Positions 35,301-43,971 of a stretch of DNA of 64,000 bases are shown piece by piece. This DNA is from CAZTTH01 sp964615975 (lineage in GTDB: Bacteria > Verrucomicrobiota > Lentisphaeria > JABSQK01 > JAJFLO01), in the NCBI GenBank assembly GCA_964615975.1, contig CAZTTH010000001.1, positions 62,001 to 126,000 on the forward strand, written 5' to 3'. Position numbers and translations under genes: made by a program. The number at the start of each line of letters is the position of its first letter. Positions within the stretch are counted from its first letter, which is position 1. The notes under the pieces are model-generated. The model saw nothing but the letters and a program-made list of their open reading frames with translations, was not told the DNA's origin and did not search any database.

Positions 35301-36562
35301 TTGAACAAGAAAGACATCAGTTGATAGCTGGAGCTTCAATAATAAAAGCCATTGGTGATCAGATTAATAAAGATGAAGTTTTTGTCCGCTGGGATCCCTA
35401 TAATATTCCGATTATCTCTGAATATGGTGGTAAAATCAAATTTATGGATTTGATTGAAGGTATCACCATGAAAGAAGAAATAAATGAAGCAACAGGCGCA
35501 AGAGAAATTTCAGTGCTGGAACATCGGGAAGATCTGTTTCCACAGATATTGATAACTGATGATCATGGTCAAATGATTGGGCATTATAGTATTCCATCAG
35601 GAGCACATATCATGGTAAAAAATAATACCAAGATCGTGCCTGGAGCAATTATAGCAAGAACGCCACGTCAGGTTGCAAAAACCAAAGATATAACAGGTGG
35701 TTTACCACGGGTAGCTGAATTATTTGAAGCGCGGCGTCCAAAGAATGCAGCAGAAATCGCCAAAATTGATGGCTTAATTGAATTAGGTAAACTTAATAAA
35801 GGCAAACGGATGTTACTTATACGTGATCCTGAAAGTAATACCGTCGAAGAACATCAAATCCCGGCTAACAAACACATTGTGGTATTTGATGGAGAGTTCG
35901 TTAAAAAGGGGCAACCATTGACCGATGGTTCTGTCGTACCTCAAGAGATTCTCGAGGTTTGTGGTCCTCAAGATTTACAGGAATATTTAGTCAATGAAAT
36001 TCAAGCAGTTTATCGATTGCAAGGTGTGGAAATTAATGACAAGCATATTGAAGTCATTGTTAGACAAATGTTGCAAAAAGTCCGAGTAACTGATCCTGGT
36101 GACACCACCTATTTATATGGTGAACAAATTGAAAAGTCTGATTTCTTAAAAGAAAATAATCGAGTTATGGCTGAAGGTGGAAGACCTGCAGAAGCACAAC
36201 CAATCTTGCTGGGGATCACAAAAGCATCGTTGGAAACAGATAGCTTTATCTCAGCTGCTTCATTTCAGGATACAACTAGGATACTTACAGAAGCAGCAAC
36301 GTTGGGAAAGGTTGACCCGTTGATTGGATTCAAGGAAAATATTATTATGGGACATCTGATACCTGCAGGAACAGGTTATCACAAGAATCAGCAAATCAAG
36401 ATAAAAAAATTAGGGAAACCAGTAACCCTATCTATGTCATTGGATACAGGTATGGGGTCAACGCAAGAAACATTAACTGGTTTAGGGGAAAATGAGTTAA
36501 TGAAATCACAAAGGGAATTTTCGGCTATTCAGGCATTAGGCTTGTTAAACCCCAATGAATAA
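32345..36562 (+). CDS. rpoC: DNA-directed RNA polymerase subunit beta'
   Basis: A protein of 1405 residues starting with GTG at 32345, preceded by AAGGAG 8 bases upstream. The N-terminal zinc site uses Cys73, Cys75, Cys88 and Cys91. The catalytic magnesium motif [12 protein letters not shown] gives Asp463, Asp465 and Asp467. The second zinc site is in [13 protein letters not shown]. The bridge helix and trigger loop regions are present ([40 protein letters not shown]). The length and one-piece form match most bacteria outside cyanobacteria. The end of the gene overlaps a 12-base-pair AT-rich inverted repeat. Confidence 0.98.
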   Translation: [1405 protein letters not shown]

Positions 36563-36600
36563 TATGAATATAGGATTCAAATCAAGTCATTCATATTATT
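36558..36600. repeat. 12-bp inverted repeat at the rpoC stop codon
   Basis: AATAATATGAAT at 36558-36569 pairs perfectly with ATTCATATTATT at 36589-36600. The left arm contains the rpoC TAA stop. The stem is all but one or two pairs A-T, and no T-run follows, so it is a weak terminator candidate at most. Confidence 0.35.
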
Positions 36601-36637
36601 AATAAATGGTTATCCAATAAATAAAATAGATAAAAGA

Positions 36638-36665
36638 TTGACTCCATCACTTTGTGGTTTATCCT
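36638..36665 (+). promoter_or_regulatory. candidate promoter for rpsL
   Basis: TTGACT at 36638-36643 and TATCCT at 36660-36665 are 16 bases apart. The transcript would start about 90 bases before the rpsL ATG. Match to consensus is moderate, so transcription may instead continue from rpoC. Confidence 0.35.
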
Positions 36666-36762
36666 AACGACCTGTTTTAACCTTGTTAAAAAGTTTATAC
36701 ACCATCATAAGGCAATATCAATACAGATGTTATAAATCGAGTAAGGATTAAGAATATTCAAT

Positions 36763-37140
36763 ATGCCAACAGTTAATCAATTAGTCAGAAAAGGACGACA
36801 AAAAAAGAAATTTAAGACTAAATCTCCTTCATTAGCACAATGTCCGCAGCGGCGGGGGGTGTGTTTGCAGGTGACAACCCGTACTCCCAAAAAACCGAAT
36901 TCTGCATTGCGTAAAGTTACTCGTGTCCGATTGAGTAATGGGCAGGAAGTAACAGCCTATATCGGTGGTGAAGGTCATAATCTTCAAGAGCATTCAATTG
37001 TTTTAGTACGTGGAGGAAGAATCCCAGATTTACCAGGCGTTCGCTATCATGTTGTCCGTGGTGCTTTGGATAGTTTAGGTGTTGACAAACGCCGTCAAGG
37101 ACGTTCAAAATATGGCGCAAAGCGCCCGAAATCATCCTAA
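36763..37140 (+). CDS. rpsL: 30S ribosomal protein S12
   Basis: A protein of 125 residues aligned with E. coli S12 without gaps over the first 90 residues. TPKKPNSALRK (Lys43, Lys44) is conserved, and so is the Asp89 region that is often methylthiolated. At residue 88 there is Pro (GGRIPDLPGVRYH) where E. coli and most bacteria have Lys (GGRVKDLPGVRYH); replacements at this site are a classic cause of streptomycin resistance. S12 sits at the decoding centre. The rpsL-rpsG-fusA order is standard. The gap to rpsG is 22 bases. Confidence 0.98.
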   Translation: MPTVNQLVRKGRQKKKFKTKSPSLAQCPQRRGVCLQVTTRTPKKPNSALRKVTRVRLSNGQEVTAYIGGEGHNLQEHSIVLVRGGRIPDLPGVRYHVVRGALDSLGVDKRRQGRSKYGAKRPKSS

Positions 37141-37162
37141 TGAGAATGAGGTTGGATAAACT

Positions 37163-37633
37163 ATGAGAAGACATCGTGCAGATCGACGACAATTAACACC
37201 TGATGTAAGGTTTAATAGCGAGTTAGTTCAAAACCTGATCAATGTAGTATTGCAAAGGGGGAAGAAACGAAAAGCAGAGCATATTGTTTATTCAGCAATG
37301 GATATCTTGGCAAAAAAAATTAAAGATAAAGAACCCCTCGAAGTCTTTATGCAAGCACTCGATAATATCAAACCCCAATTGGAATTGAAGAGTAGGCGAG
37401 TTGGAGGAGCTAATTACCAAATCCCGATCGAGGTTGATCCCGTTCGGCAGGTAGGAATTGGAATAAGGTGGTTAGTTACCTATTCCCGACAACGAAAGGG
37501 TAAATCAATGATCGATGCCTTGTCAACAGAGATATTAGATGCCTACAATAACACTGGTACAACGGTTAAGAAGAAAGAAGAAACTCATAAGATGGCTCAA
37601 GCAAATCGAGCATTTGCTCATTATCGTTGGTAA
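37163..37633 (+). CDS. rpsG: 30S ribosomal protein S7
   Basis: A protein of 156 residues with the full S7 pattern: MRRHRADRRQLTPDVRFNSE, MQALDNIKPQLELKSRRVGG, the beta-hairpin ANYQIPIEVDPVRQVGIGIR and the C-terminal ETHKMAQANRAFAHYRW. S7 nucleates assembly of the 30S head and contacts mRNA at the exit. It ends with YRW before the stop, as many S7 do. The following 143-base gap separates it from fusA. Confidence 0.98.
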   Translation: MRRHRADRRQLTPDVRFNSELVQNLINVVLQRGKKRKAEHIVYSAMDILAKKIKDKEPLEVFMQALDNIKPQLELKSRRVGGANYQIPIEVDPVRQVGIGIRWLVTYSRQRKGKSMIDALSTEILDAYNNTGTTVKKKEETHKMAQANRAFAHYRW

Positions 37634-37776
37634 TATACTCACAATTTTTCTTCGACTTTCCTATAACTTTTCAACTTTACAACCCCATAACTATCTTAAT
37701 ACTCAAGACTTTAATTAACATAGCATAGTTACATACTATGATTGTGTTGTTTGTGAGATATTGATTGAAAGAATTT

Positions 37777-39876
37777 ATGCAACCGACAGAACAACAATTA
37801 GAAGCTACAGGCCGAAAGTTTTCGATAAAATTGACTCGTAATATTGGGATCATGGCCCATATAGACGCAGGCAAGACCACTTTATCTGAACGCATCCTCC
37901 TATATACAGGAAAAAATTATAAATTGGGCGAGGTTCATGAAGGAACTGCAACGATGGATTGGATGCCTCAGGAACAAGAGCGAGGCATAACTATTACTAG
38001 TGCATCCACTACTTGTGTTTGGAATAACCATCGCATTAATTTAATCGATACACCTGGTCATGTAGATTTTACCGCCGAAGTCGAACGTTCATTACGTGTC
38101 CTTGATGGTGCTGTTGCTGTTTTTTGTGGTGTGGCTGGCGTACAACCCCAGACTGAAACAGTTTGGAGACAGGCTAAAAAGTACAAAGTACCCATTATTT
38201 GTTTTGTTAACAAAATGGATCGAGTAGGAGCAAATTTTGACCGTGTAGTCAAAGATATTAAGTCCAAATTATCAGCTACCCCAGTACCAATTCAAATTCC
38301 CATAGGTTCAGAAAGTCAATTTGAGGGTGTCATTGATGTTTTTGAAAAAAAAGCATACTTCTTTATCGGTGATTCCGGTGAAAAAGTAGAAGTTAAGGAA
38401 ATACCAGAAAGCTATAAAACTCAAGTAGATACAGCGTATGATTATATTGTTGAATGCATGGCTGAATCCGATGAAGAAATTATGGAAATGTATTTAGCAG
38501 ATGAAATACCTGATCAAGCAGTATTAAAACAGGCCTTACGCCGTTGTACTATTACCAGTAAAGTTGTTCCTGTAATCTGCGGTACAGCCTTTAAAAATAA
38601 AGGGGTGCAAAAAGTATTGGATGCGGTAATCGATTTTTTACCTAGCCCTTATGATATTCCTGAAATAACTGGTAGAGATTTACATAATGAAGCCGAAAAG
38701 ATTATTCGCACCGTCGGTGATAACCAAAAATTTTGCGCATTGGTATTCAAGTTGATGATGGATCCTTATGTTGGAAAATTGGTATTTATCAGAATTTATT
38801 CGGGAATGTTGGAAAAGGGGATGAAATTACTTAATCCTAGAACCGGTAAAGTTGAACGTATTGGGAGGTTACTTCAAATGCATGCCAATAATCGCGAAGA
38901 ATTGGAGTGCATTTACTGTGGAGATATCGGTGCAGCTGTAGGTTTAAGAAATGTTACAACCGGAGATACTTTGTGCGATGAAAATCATCCCATCGTACTT
39001 GAGGCAATGCATTTTCCAGAACCGGTTATATCTATGGCAATCGAACCAAAAACTTCATTAGATCGAGATAAATTGTACGATGCCCTCCATCGAATGACGG
39101 AAGAAGACCCGACATTTTTTGTAAAAACAGACCAGGAAACTGGTCAATCGATTATTTCAGGAATGGGGGAATTACATCTTGATATCATACGCGATCGTAT
39201 GTTTCGAGAATTTAAAGTTGAAGCTAACTGTGGCGCGCCAGAAGTTGCCTATCGAGAAGCGATCTTAAAACCCGCTGAAGCAGAAGGAAAGTTTATCCGT
39301 CAAACCGGAGGTCGCGGACAATATGGCCATGTTATCATTGCGGTTGAACCAAAAGAACGAGGCTATGGATTTACAATTGCAAACAAGGTCACAGGGGGCA
39401 ATATCCCTAAAGAATATATCAAACCCGTTGAAGATGGATTGAAGGAAGCGGTTCGCACAGGAGTTCTAGCAGGTTACGAAGTCATAGATTTACACATTGA
39501 TATATTGGATGGATCTTATCATCAAGTGGATTCTTCTGAAATTGCATTTAAGTTGGCTGCATCGATGGCGTTCAAGGAAGCAGCACGAAAGGCAGAATTA
39601 ATATTGCTCGAGCCGATAATGAAAGTGGAAATCATAACTCCAGAAGAATATATGGGGGATGTAATTGGGGATATTTCATCGCGTCGTGGACAGGTTTCAG
39701 AGGTCGATACAAGGCCTGATTATGTGAGAATCTTTTGTACGGTCCCCTTGGCTGAATTATTTGGTTATACCACTACGTTGCGTTCTTTAACCAAAGGAAG
39801 AGCTTCTAACTCCATGGAACCATCTCATTTTGATCCCACCCCCAGTCAAATTCAAAAAAAGCTAACTGAAAAATAA
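37777..39876 (+). CDS. fusA: elongation factor G
   Basis: A protein of 699 residues from ATG 37777 (MQPTEQQLEATG). An upstream in-frame TTG at 37765 would add four residues. G-domain motifs are GIMAHIDAGKTTLSERILLY, RGITITSA, DTPGHVDFTAEVERSLRVLD and NKMDR; domains III-V follow with GELHLDIIRDRMFREFKVEA, RQTGGRGQYGHV and PEEYMGDVIGDISSRRGQV. EF-G drives translocation. It is directly followed by rpsJ with 18 bases between, so tuf is missing from its usual place after fusA; the tuf gene is at 23530. Confidence 0.97.
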   Translation: MQPTEQQLEATGRKFSIKLTRNIGIMAHIDAGKTTLSERILLYTGKNYKLGEVHEGTATMDWMPQEQERGITITSASTTCVWNNHRINLIDTPGHVDFTAEVERSLRVLDGAVAVFCGVAGVQPQTETVWRQAKKYKVPIICFVNKMDRVGANFDRVVKDIKSKLSATPVPIQIPIGSESQFEGVIDVFEKKAYFFIGDSGEKVEVKEIPESYKTQVDTAYDYIVECMAESDEEIMEMYLADEIPDQAVLKQALRRCTITSKVVPVICGTAFKNKGVQKVLDAVIDFLPSPYDIPEITGRDLHNEAEKIIRTVGDNQKFCALVFKLMMDPYVGKLVFIRIYSGMLEKGMKLLNPRTGKVERIGRLLQMHANNREELECIYCGDIGAAVGLRNVTTGDTLCDENHPIVLEAMHFPEPVISMAIEPKTSLDRDKLYDALHRMTEEDPTFFVKTDQETGQSIISGMGELHLDIIRDRMFREFKVEANCGAPEVAYREAILKPAEAEGKFIRQTGGRGQYGHVIIAVEPKERGYGFTIANKVTGGNIPKEYIKPVEDGLKEAVRTGVLAGYEVIDLHIDILDGSYHQVDSSEIAFKLAASMAFKEAARKAELILLEPIMKVEIITPEEYMGDVIGDISSRRGQVSEVDTRPDYVRIFCTVPLAELFGYTTTLRSLTKGRASNSMEPSHFDPTPSQIQKKLTEK

Positions 39877-39894
39877 ACTCAAAATTTCAAAGAT

Positions 39895-40203
39895 ATGAAT
39901 AAACAAATCATTCGAATTCGCCTTCAAGCGTATGACCATAGGGTTTTGGATAAATCAGCAGCAGAAATTGTTAATACTGCTCGTCGTACCGGTGTATTGG
40001 TAGCCGGTCCAATCCCATTGCCTACGAAGATAGAAAGATTTTCTGTCAATCGATCTCCTCATGGGGATAAAAAATCTATGGAACAATTTGAGATTCGCAC
40101 CCATAAAAGATTACTTGATATAGTTAATCCTACAGCAAAAACTGTCGATGACCTAAAAAAATTAAATTTACCCGCTGGTGTAGATATCAGCATTAAAATC
40201 TGA
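39895..40203 (+). CDS. rpsJ: 30S ribosomal protein S10
   Basis: A protein of 102 residues typical of S10/NusE: IRIRLQAYDHRVLDKSAAEI, RTGVLVAGPIPLPTKIERF and the conserved EQFEIRTHKRLLDI loop followed by PAGVDISIKI. S10 also acts with NusG and NusB in antitermination. It is the first gene of the S10 cluster. The ribosome site is weak (AAAGAT). Confidence 0.98.
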   Translation: MNKQIIRIRLQAYDHRVLDKSAAEIVNTARRTGVLVAGPIPLPTKIERFSVNRSPHGDKKSMEQFEIRTHKRLLDIVNPTAKTVDDLKKLNLPAGVDISIKI

Positions 40204-40257
40204 AAATGAATTTAGTAAACAGCATCGAAATAATTATTGGGAAGATATAAAGGAACT

Positions 40258-40902
40258 ATGAAAGGGATATTATCAAAAAAGATTGGAATGACTCAAATTT
40301 ACAATGAAGTTGGAGATTTGATCCCGGTTACTGTTTTATCTGTAGAAGATTGTAAAATTGTGGGAATCCGCACAGTTGCCAAGGATGGTTACTCTGCCAT
40401 ACAATTAGGTATAGGCGTTAAACGACTCAAAAATTCATCTAAACCAATTATGGGCAATGTTAGAATGGCAGGATATGATGTATCATCACCTGCACGGATT
40501 AAGGAAATTCGCTTAGAAAGTGATCCTCAAGTTAAGATTGGCGATCAGATTACAGTTGATCTATTTAAACAAGGAGAATTTATTGATGTAATTGGATCGA
40601 CTAAGGGACGTGGCTTTCAGGGGGCAGTGCGTCGCCATCATTTTAGTGGAGGTCGAGCCTCGCATGGCGGTGGTTGGTTACGTCGTACTGGATCTATAGG
40701 AATGAAAGAGCATCCTGGCCGCGTTTACCCAGGAAGAAAAATGCCTGGTCATATGGGGAATGTGCAACGCACAGTACAAAATTTAGAAATAATACAAATT
40801 CGTAAAGAAGATCAAATGTTGTTGGTTAAAGGCGCTATTCCAGGACCGAATGGTGGTTTTATTTTAGTTAAACAATCTGTAAAGAAATCTCATGGAAAAT
40901 AA
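40258..40902 (+). CDS. rplC: 50S ribosomal protein L3
   Basis: A protein of 214 residues from ATG 40258, with AAAGGA 4 to 9 bases upstream. The upstream in-frame start at 40237 would add MGRYKGT, which is unconserved. L3 features: MKGILSKKIGMTQIYNEVGD, GRGFQGAVRRHHFSGGRASH with its glycine-rich loop, and GHMGNVQRTVQNLEI. L3 folds the peptidyl-transferase region. The end overlaps rplD by 11 bases. Confidence 0.97.
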   Translation: MKGILSKKIGMTQIYNEVGDLIPVTVLSVEDCKIVGIRTVAKDGYSAIQLGIGVKRLKNSSKPIMGNVRMAGYDVSSPARIKEIRLESDPQVKIGDQITVDLFKQGEFIDVIGSTKGRGFQGAVRRHHFSGGRASHGGGWLRRTGSIGMKEHPGRVYPGRKMPGHMGNVQRTVQNLEIIQIRKEDQMLLVKGAIPGPNGGFILVKQSVKKSHGK

Positions 40903-41542
40903 TATACAAAATGATGATGTCATAATATTGCCAGTCATTGATTCCACTCTTACTCAAGTTGGTGAGTTCGAAATCAAACCAGATTGGGTTGAAACCGATA
41001 AAGGCAATCAGGCAGTTCACGATGCCGTAGTTGCATATTTAGCTTTAATCAGAAGTGGAACTGCTTCGACAAAAACCCGAACTGAGGTTCGAGGTGGTGG
41101 CGCAAAACCTTGGAAACAAAAAGGCACAGGTAGAGCCCGTGCCGGTAGTAGACGAAGTCCGTTATGGCGTGGAGGAGGAATCATATTTGGACCCAAGCCA
41201 CGTGACTACAACAAAAAGGTAAATAAAAAAGTAAATCGATTAGCATTGCGCCGAGCATTGACTGAACGAATTCAAGCAAATGAATTGATCATTGTTGATT
41301 CAATATTTCTCGAAGAACCGAGAACAAGATTAATCATTGAATATTTAGACCGAATTAATGCGGGTTTAAATACATTGATTATCCTTCCAGATTATACAGA
41401 TCCCAATATTTACTTAGCCGCTAGAAATCTGTCCAAAGTCAAAATTTCAACCGCAAAACAAGTAAATGTGTATCAGCTATTACTGCATAAGAAAATCGTT
41501 ATCACACAAGCTGCTATCGAACTTTTGGGGGATCGATTATAA
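40892..41542 (+). CDS. rplD: 50S ribosomal protein L4
   Basis: A protein of 216 residues. The long extension that lines the exit tunnel is clear: KTRTEVRGGGAKPWKQKGTG, RARAGSRRSPLWRGGGIIFG. The core follows with RLALRRALTERIQANELIIV. In E. coli L4 also represses the S10 operon. It overlaps rplC by 11 bases and rplW by 1 base, so three genes are tightly coupled. Confidence 0.97.
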   Translation: MENNIQNDDVIILPVIDSTLTQVGEFEIKPDWVETDKGNQAVHDAVVAYLALIRSGTASTKTRTEVRGGGAKPWKQKGTGRARAGSRRSPLWRGGGIIFGPKPRDYNKKVNKKVNRLALRRALTERIQANELIIVDSIFLEEPRTRLIIEYLDRINAGLNTLIILPDYTDPNIYLAARNLSKVKISTAKQVNVYQLLLHKKIVITQAAIELLGDRL

Positions 41543-41820
41543 TGAAAAAAGATCCATATTCAATTATAAAAACCGTTTCAATGACGGAAAAAAGTAATAT
41601 TTTGACTGAGCAAAAGCAGTATACGTTTATCGTTCACCCTCAAGCTAAAAAGCCCGAAATAAAGCGTGCTGTAGAAGCATTATTTAGTCAAAAGGTAAAA
41701 TCAATCAATATTATTAATGTTTTGGGAAAAACTAAACGGACTAAATTTGGCTATGGTAAAAAATCGGATTGGAAAAAAGCAATAGTTACCATAAAAGATG
41801 GTGAAATTAAATATTTTTAA
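41542..41820 (+). CDS. rplW: 50S ribosomal protein L23
   Basis: A protein of 92 residues. YSIIKTVSMTEKSNILTEQK and YTFIVHPQAKKPEIKRAVEA, then the extended loop VKSINIINVLGKTKRTKFGY, match L23. L23 is at the tunnel exit and docks trigger factor and SRP. The start overlaps the rplD stop by one base. The gap to rplB is 32 bases. Confidence 0.97.
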   Translation: MKKDPYSIIKTVSMTEKSNILTEQKQYTFIVHPQAKKPEIKRAVEALFSQKVKSINIINVLGKTKRTKFGYGKKSDWKKAIVTIKDGEIKYF

Positions 41821-41852
41821 ATGATAATTTTTGTATTTGGAAAAATCATGTT

Positions 41853-42686
41853 ATGGCAATAAAATTATATCGTCCGATCACTCCTGGTCGAAGACATATG
41901 TCTGTCTTGGATTTTGCAGAACTTACCACTCAAAAGCCAGAGAAATCGTTAATACGCAAAAAAAAATCAACTGGGGGAAGAAATAATGAGGGGCATATTA
42001 CTTCCCGACATCGCGGAGGTGGTGTTAAACGGCGTTACCGGTTGGTTGATTTCAAACGCGACAAATTTGATATCCCAGCAACAGTAAAGTCCATTGAATA
42101 TGATCCCAATCGCAGTGCACGTATTGCTTTACTTAATTATGCTGATGGAGAAAAACGTTATATTCTGGCTCCTCTCGGGTTACAGGTGGGCACTGTATTA
42201 TTAAGTAGTAAAAATGAAGCGCCATTTAAACCTGGTAATACCATGCCATTAGAGTTTATTCCCTTGGGATTGAGTGTTCATAATGTTGAATTAGTTCCGG
42301 GTAAGGGAGGCGCATTAGTTCGTTCAGCCGGTCAACAGGCATTATTAAGATCGCGAGAAGGTAGTTATGCGCAATTAAAATTGCCAAGCGGTGAAATCAG
42401 AATGATAAACACGAAGTGCCTTGCGACAATTGGACAGGTAGGAAATCCAGAACACATGATAGTTTCTTTAGGAAAAGCAGGTAAGAATCGCTATCGTGGC
42501 GTTCGTCCACAATCCCGTGGGGTTGTTATGAATCCTGTTGATCATCCCATGGGAGGTGGTGAAGGGAGAACCAGTGGAGGCAGTCATCCACGTTCTCCTT
42601 GGGGACAACTCGCCAAAGGCTTTCGTACTCGGCATAAAAAGAAAACCTCATCCAGATTCATTGTTGAAAGGAGAAAAAATAAGTGA
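41853..42686 (+). CDS. rplB: 50S ribosomal protein L2
   Basis: A protein of 277 residues with the L2 hallmarks GGGVKRRYRLVDFKRDKFDI, EYDPNRSARIALLNYADGEK, the core RGVRPQSRGVVMNPVDHPMG and GGEGRTSGGSHPRSPWGQLA. The histidine needed near the peptidyl-transferase centre is in VDHPMGGGEG. The end overlaps rpsS by 4 bases. Confidence 0.98.
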   Translation: MAIKLYRPITPGRRHMSVLDFAELTTQKPEKSLIRKKKSTGGRNNEGHITSRHRGGGVKRRYRLVDFKRDKFDIPATVKSIEYDPNRSARIALLNYADGEKRYILAPLGLQVGTVLLSSKNEAPFKPGNTMPLEFIPLGLSVHNVELVPGKGGALVRSAGQQALLRSREGSYAQLKLPSGEIRMINTKCLATIGQVGNPEHMIVSLGKAGKNRYRGVRPQSRGVVMNPVDHPMGGGEGRTSGGSHPRSPWGQLAKGFRTRHKKKTSSRFIVERRKNK

Positions 42687-42952
42687 GCAGATCTGTAAAA
42701 AAAGGCCCATTCTTCGATCAGTACTTATTGGAAAAAATTAATAAACTGAATGCTACGGGTGACAAACGCCCAATTAAAACATGGTCACGTCGATCTATGA
42801 TAATACCTGATTTTGTCGGTCATACTTTTCAAGTCCATAATGGTAAAACATTCATTCAGGTTTTTGTTACTGAAAACATGGTAGGTCATCGATTAGGTGA
42901 ATTTTCTCCAACTCGAGTATTTAAAACTCATGGAACAGTTTCCGGAAAGTAA
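42683..42952 (+). CDS. rpsS: 30S ribosomal protein S19
   Basis: A protein of 89 residues starting with GTG at 42683, overlapping the rplB stop by 4 bases. SRSVKKGPFFDQYLLEKINK, KTWSRRSMIIPDFVGHTFQV and VGHRLGEFSPTRVFKTHG are the conserved S19 segments. S19 binds the 16S head. It is the last ribosomal gene here: no rplV, rpsC or rplP follows, and a minus-strand dus gene ends 41 bases downstream. Confidence 0.98.
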   Translation: MSRSVKKGPFFDQYLLEKINKLNATGDKRPIKTWSRRSMIIPDFVGHTFQVHNGKTFIQVFVTENMVGHRLGEFSPTRVFKTHGTVSGK

Positions 42953-42993
42953 CCTGCTGACATCTAAACGTACATTAATTCAAAGATATCATT

Positions 42994-43971
42994 CTAATCA
43001 GAATCATATTTCTGATGATATTGGTTAATGCAATCTTCTACTTCACTTGCCTTATTTTTGAGCATCAAATTCATTTTAAGCTGACTGGCGTTGGCACATC
43101 CACTGACATAAGAATTAAAAAATTTTCTCATTATCGCAAAATTACGTTTTCCGTGATATGTCGATTCAAATAATTTCACATGTTCACACAGAACATTGAG
43201 TCGGAGTTGGTTCGAAACGTTTCCTGAATTAAATTCTCCATTAAATAGCCAAGGATTTCCATAAATCCCACGACCTATCATTATTCCATCAACATTGTAA
43301 CAATGCGCCAAATCTCGGCCTTGTTGAACGTTTTTTACATCACCATTTCCGACTATGAGAGTTTTGCTTTGATATTTATTTCGGATTTCTACAGCAGTTT
43401 TTATAACATCCCATCTTGCCGCGACTTTTGACATTTCATTTCTTGTTCTTGCGTGGATAGTGATTAAAGCGGGTTCAACCTCCAATAAATGCTTGATCCA
43501 CTCGTTGATATTGTTCATATCATACCCTATCCGAGTTTTAACTGATACGGGTAAGGAGCCTGCACCTTTTTTAGTAGCGAGAATTATCCTTTTACAGAGT
43601 TCGGGATTTTTTAGCAATGCGGCACCTGCACCTTGTTTTTCAACGCATTTATCTGGGCAACCGGTGTTTATGTCGATGCCATCAAACCCGAGTTCAACAA
43701 TTAATTGGGCGGTTGTGTAGAAGTTTTCAGGTTTTGATCCAAATATTTGTGCAACAATAGGTCGTTCGCTATCCTTAAACCATAGATTTGGTAATAAATG
43801 TTTTCGACCAGATGAGCATAATCCATCACAGGATGTAAACTCAGTAAATAAGACATCCGGCTTGCCATAACGGCAAACGATTTGACGAAATACGGTATCG
43901 GTAACACCAGCAAGAGGGGCAAGAATAAAAAAGGGTCGTCGAAGTTTATTCCAGAATCCATGGATAATCAT
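42994..43971 (-). CDS. dus: tRNA-dihydrouridine synthase
   Basis: A protein of 325 residues. The FMN-dependent Dus barrel is visible: LAPLAGVTDTVFRQIVCRYG, DGIDINTGCPDKCVEKQGAG with the catalytic Cys in GCP, AALLKNPELC, LPVSVKTRIGYD, LITIHARTRNEMSKVAARWD, LIVGNGDVKNVQQG and VDGIMIGRGIYGNPWLF. Dus reduces uridines in the D-loop of tRNA. The fold is close to DusB, but the CPDKC region is less standard, so the exact subfamily is open. It converges with the end of the S10 cluster. Confidence 0.92.
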   Translation of the reverse strand: MIIHGFWNKLRRPFFILAPLAGVTDTVFRQIVCRYGKPDVLFTEFTSCDGLCSSGRKHLLPNLWFKDSERPIVAQIFGSKPENFYTTAQLIVELGFDGIDINTGCPDKCVEKQGAGAALLKNPELCKRIILATKKGAGSLPVSVKTRIGYDMNNINEWIKHLLEVEPALITIHARTRNEMSKVAARWDVIKTAVEIRNKYQSKTLIVGNGDVKNVQQGRDLAHCYNVDGIMIGRGIYGNPWLFNGEFNSGNVSNQLRLNVLCEHVKLFESTYHGKRNFAIMRKFFNSYVSGCANASQLKMNLMLKNKASEVEDCINQYHQKYDSD

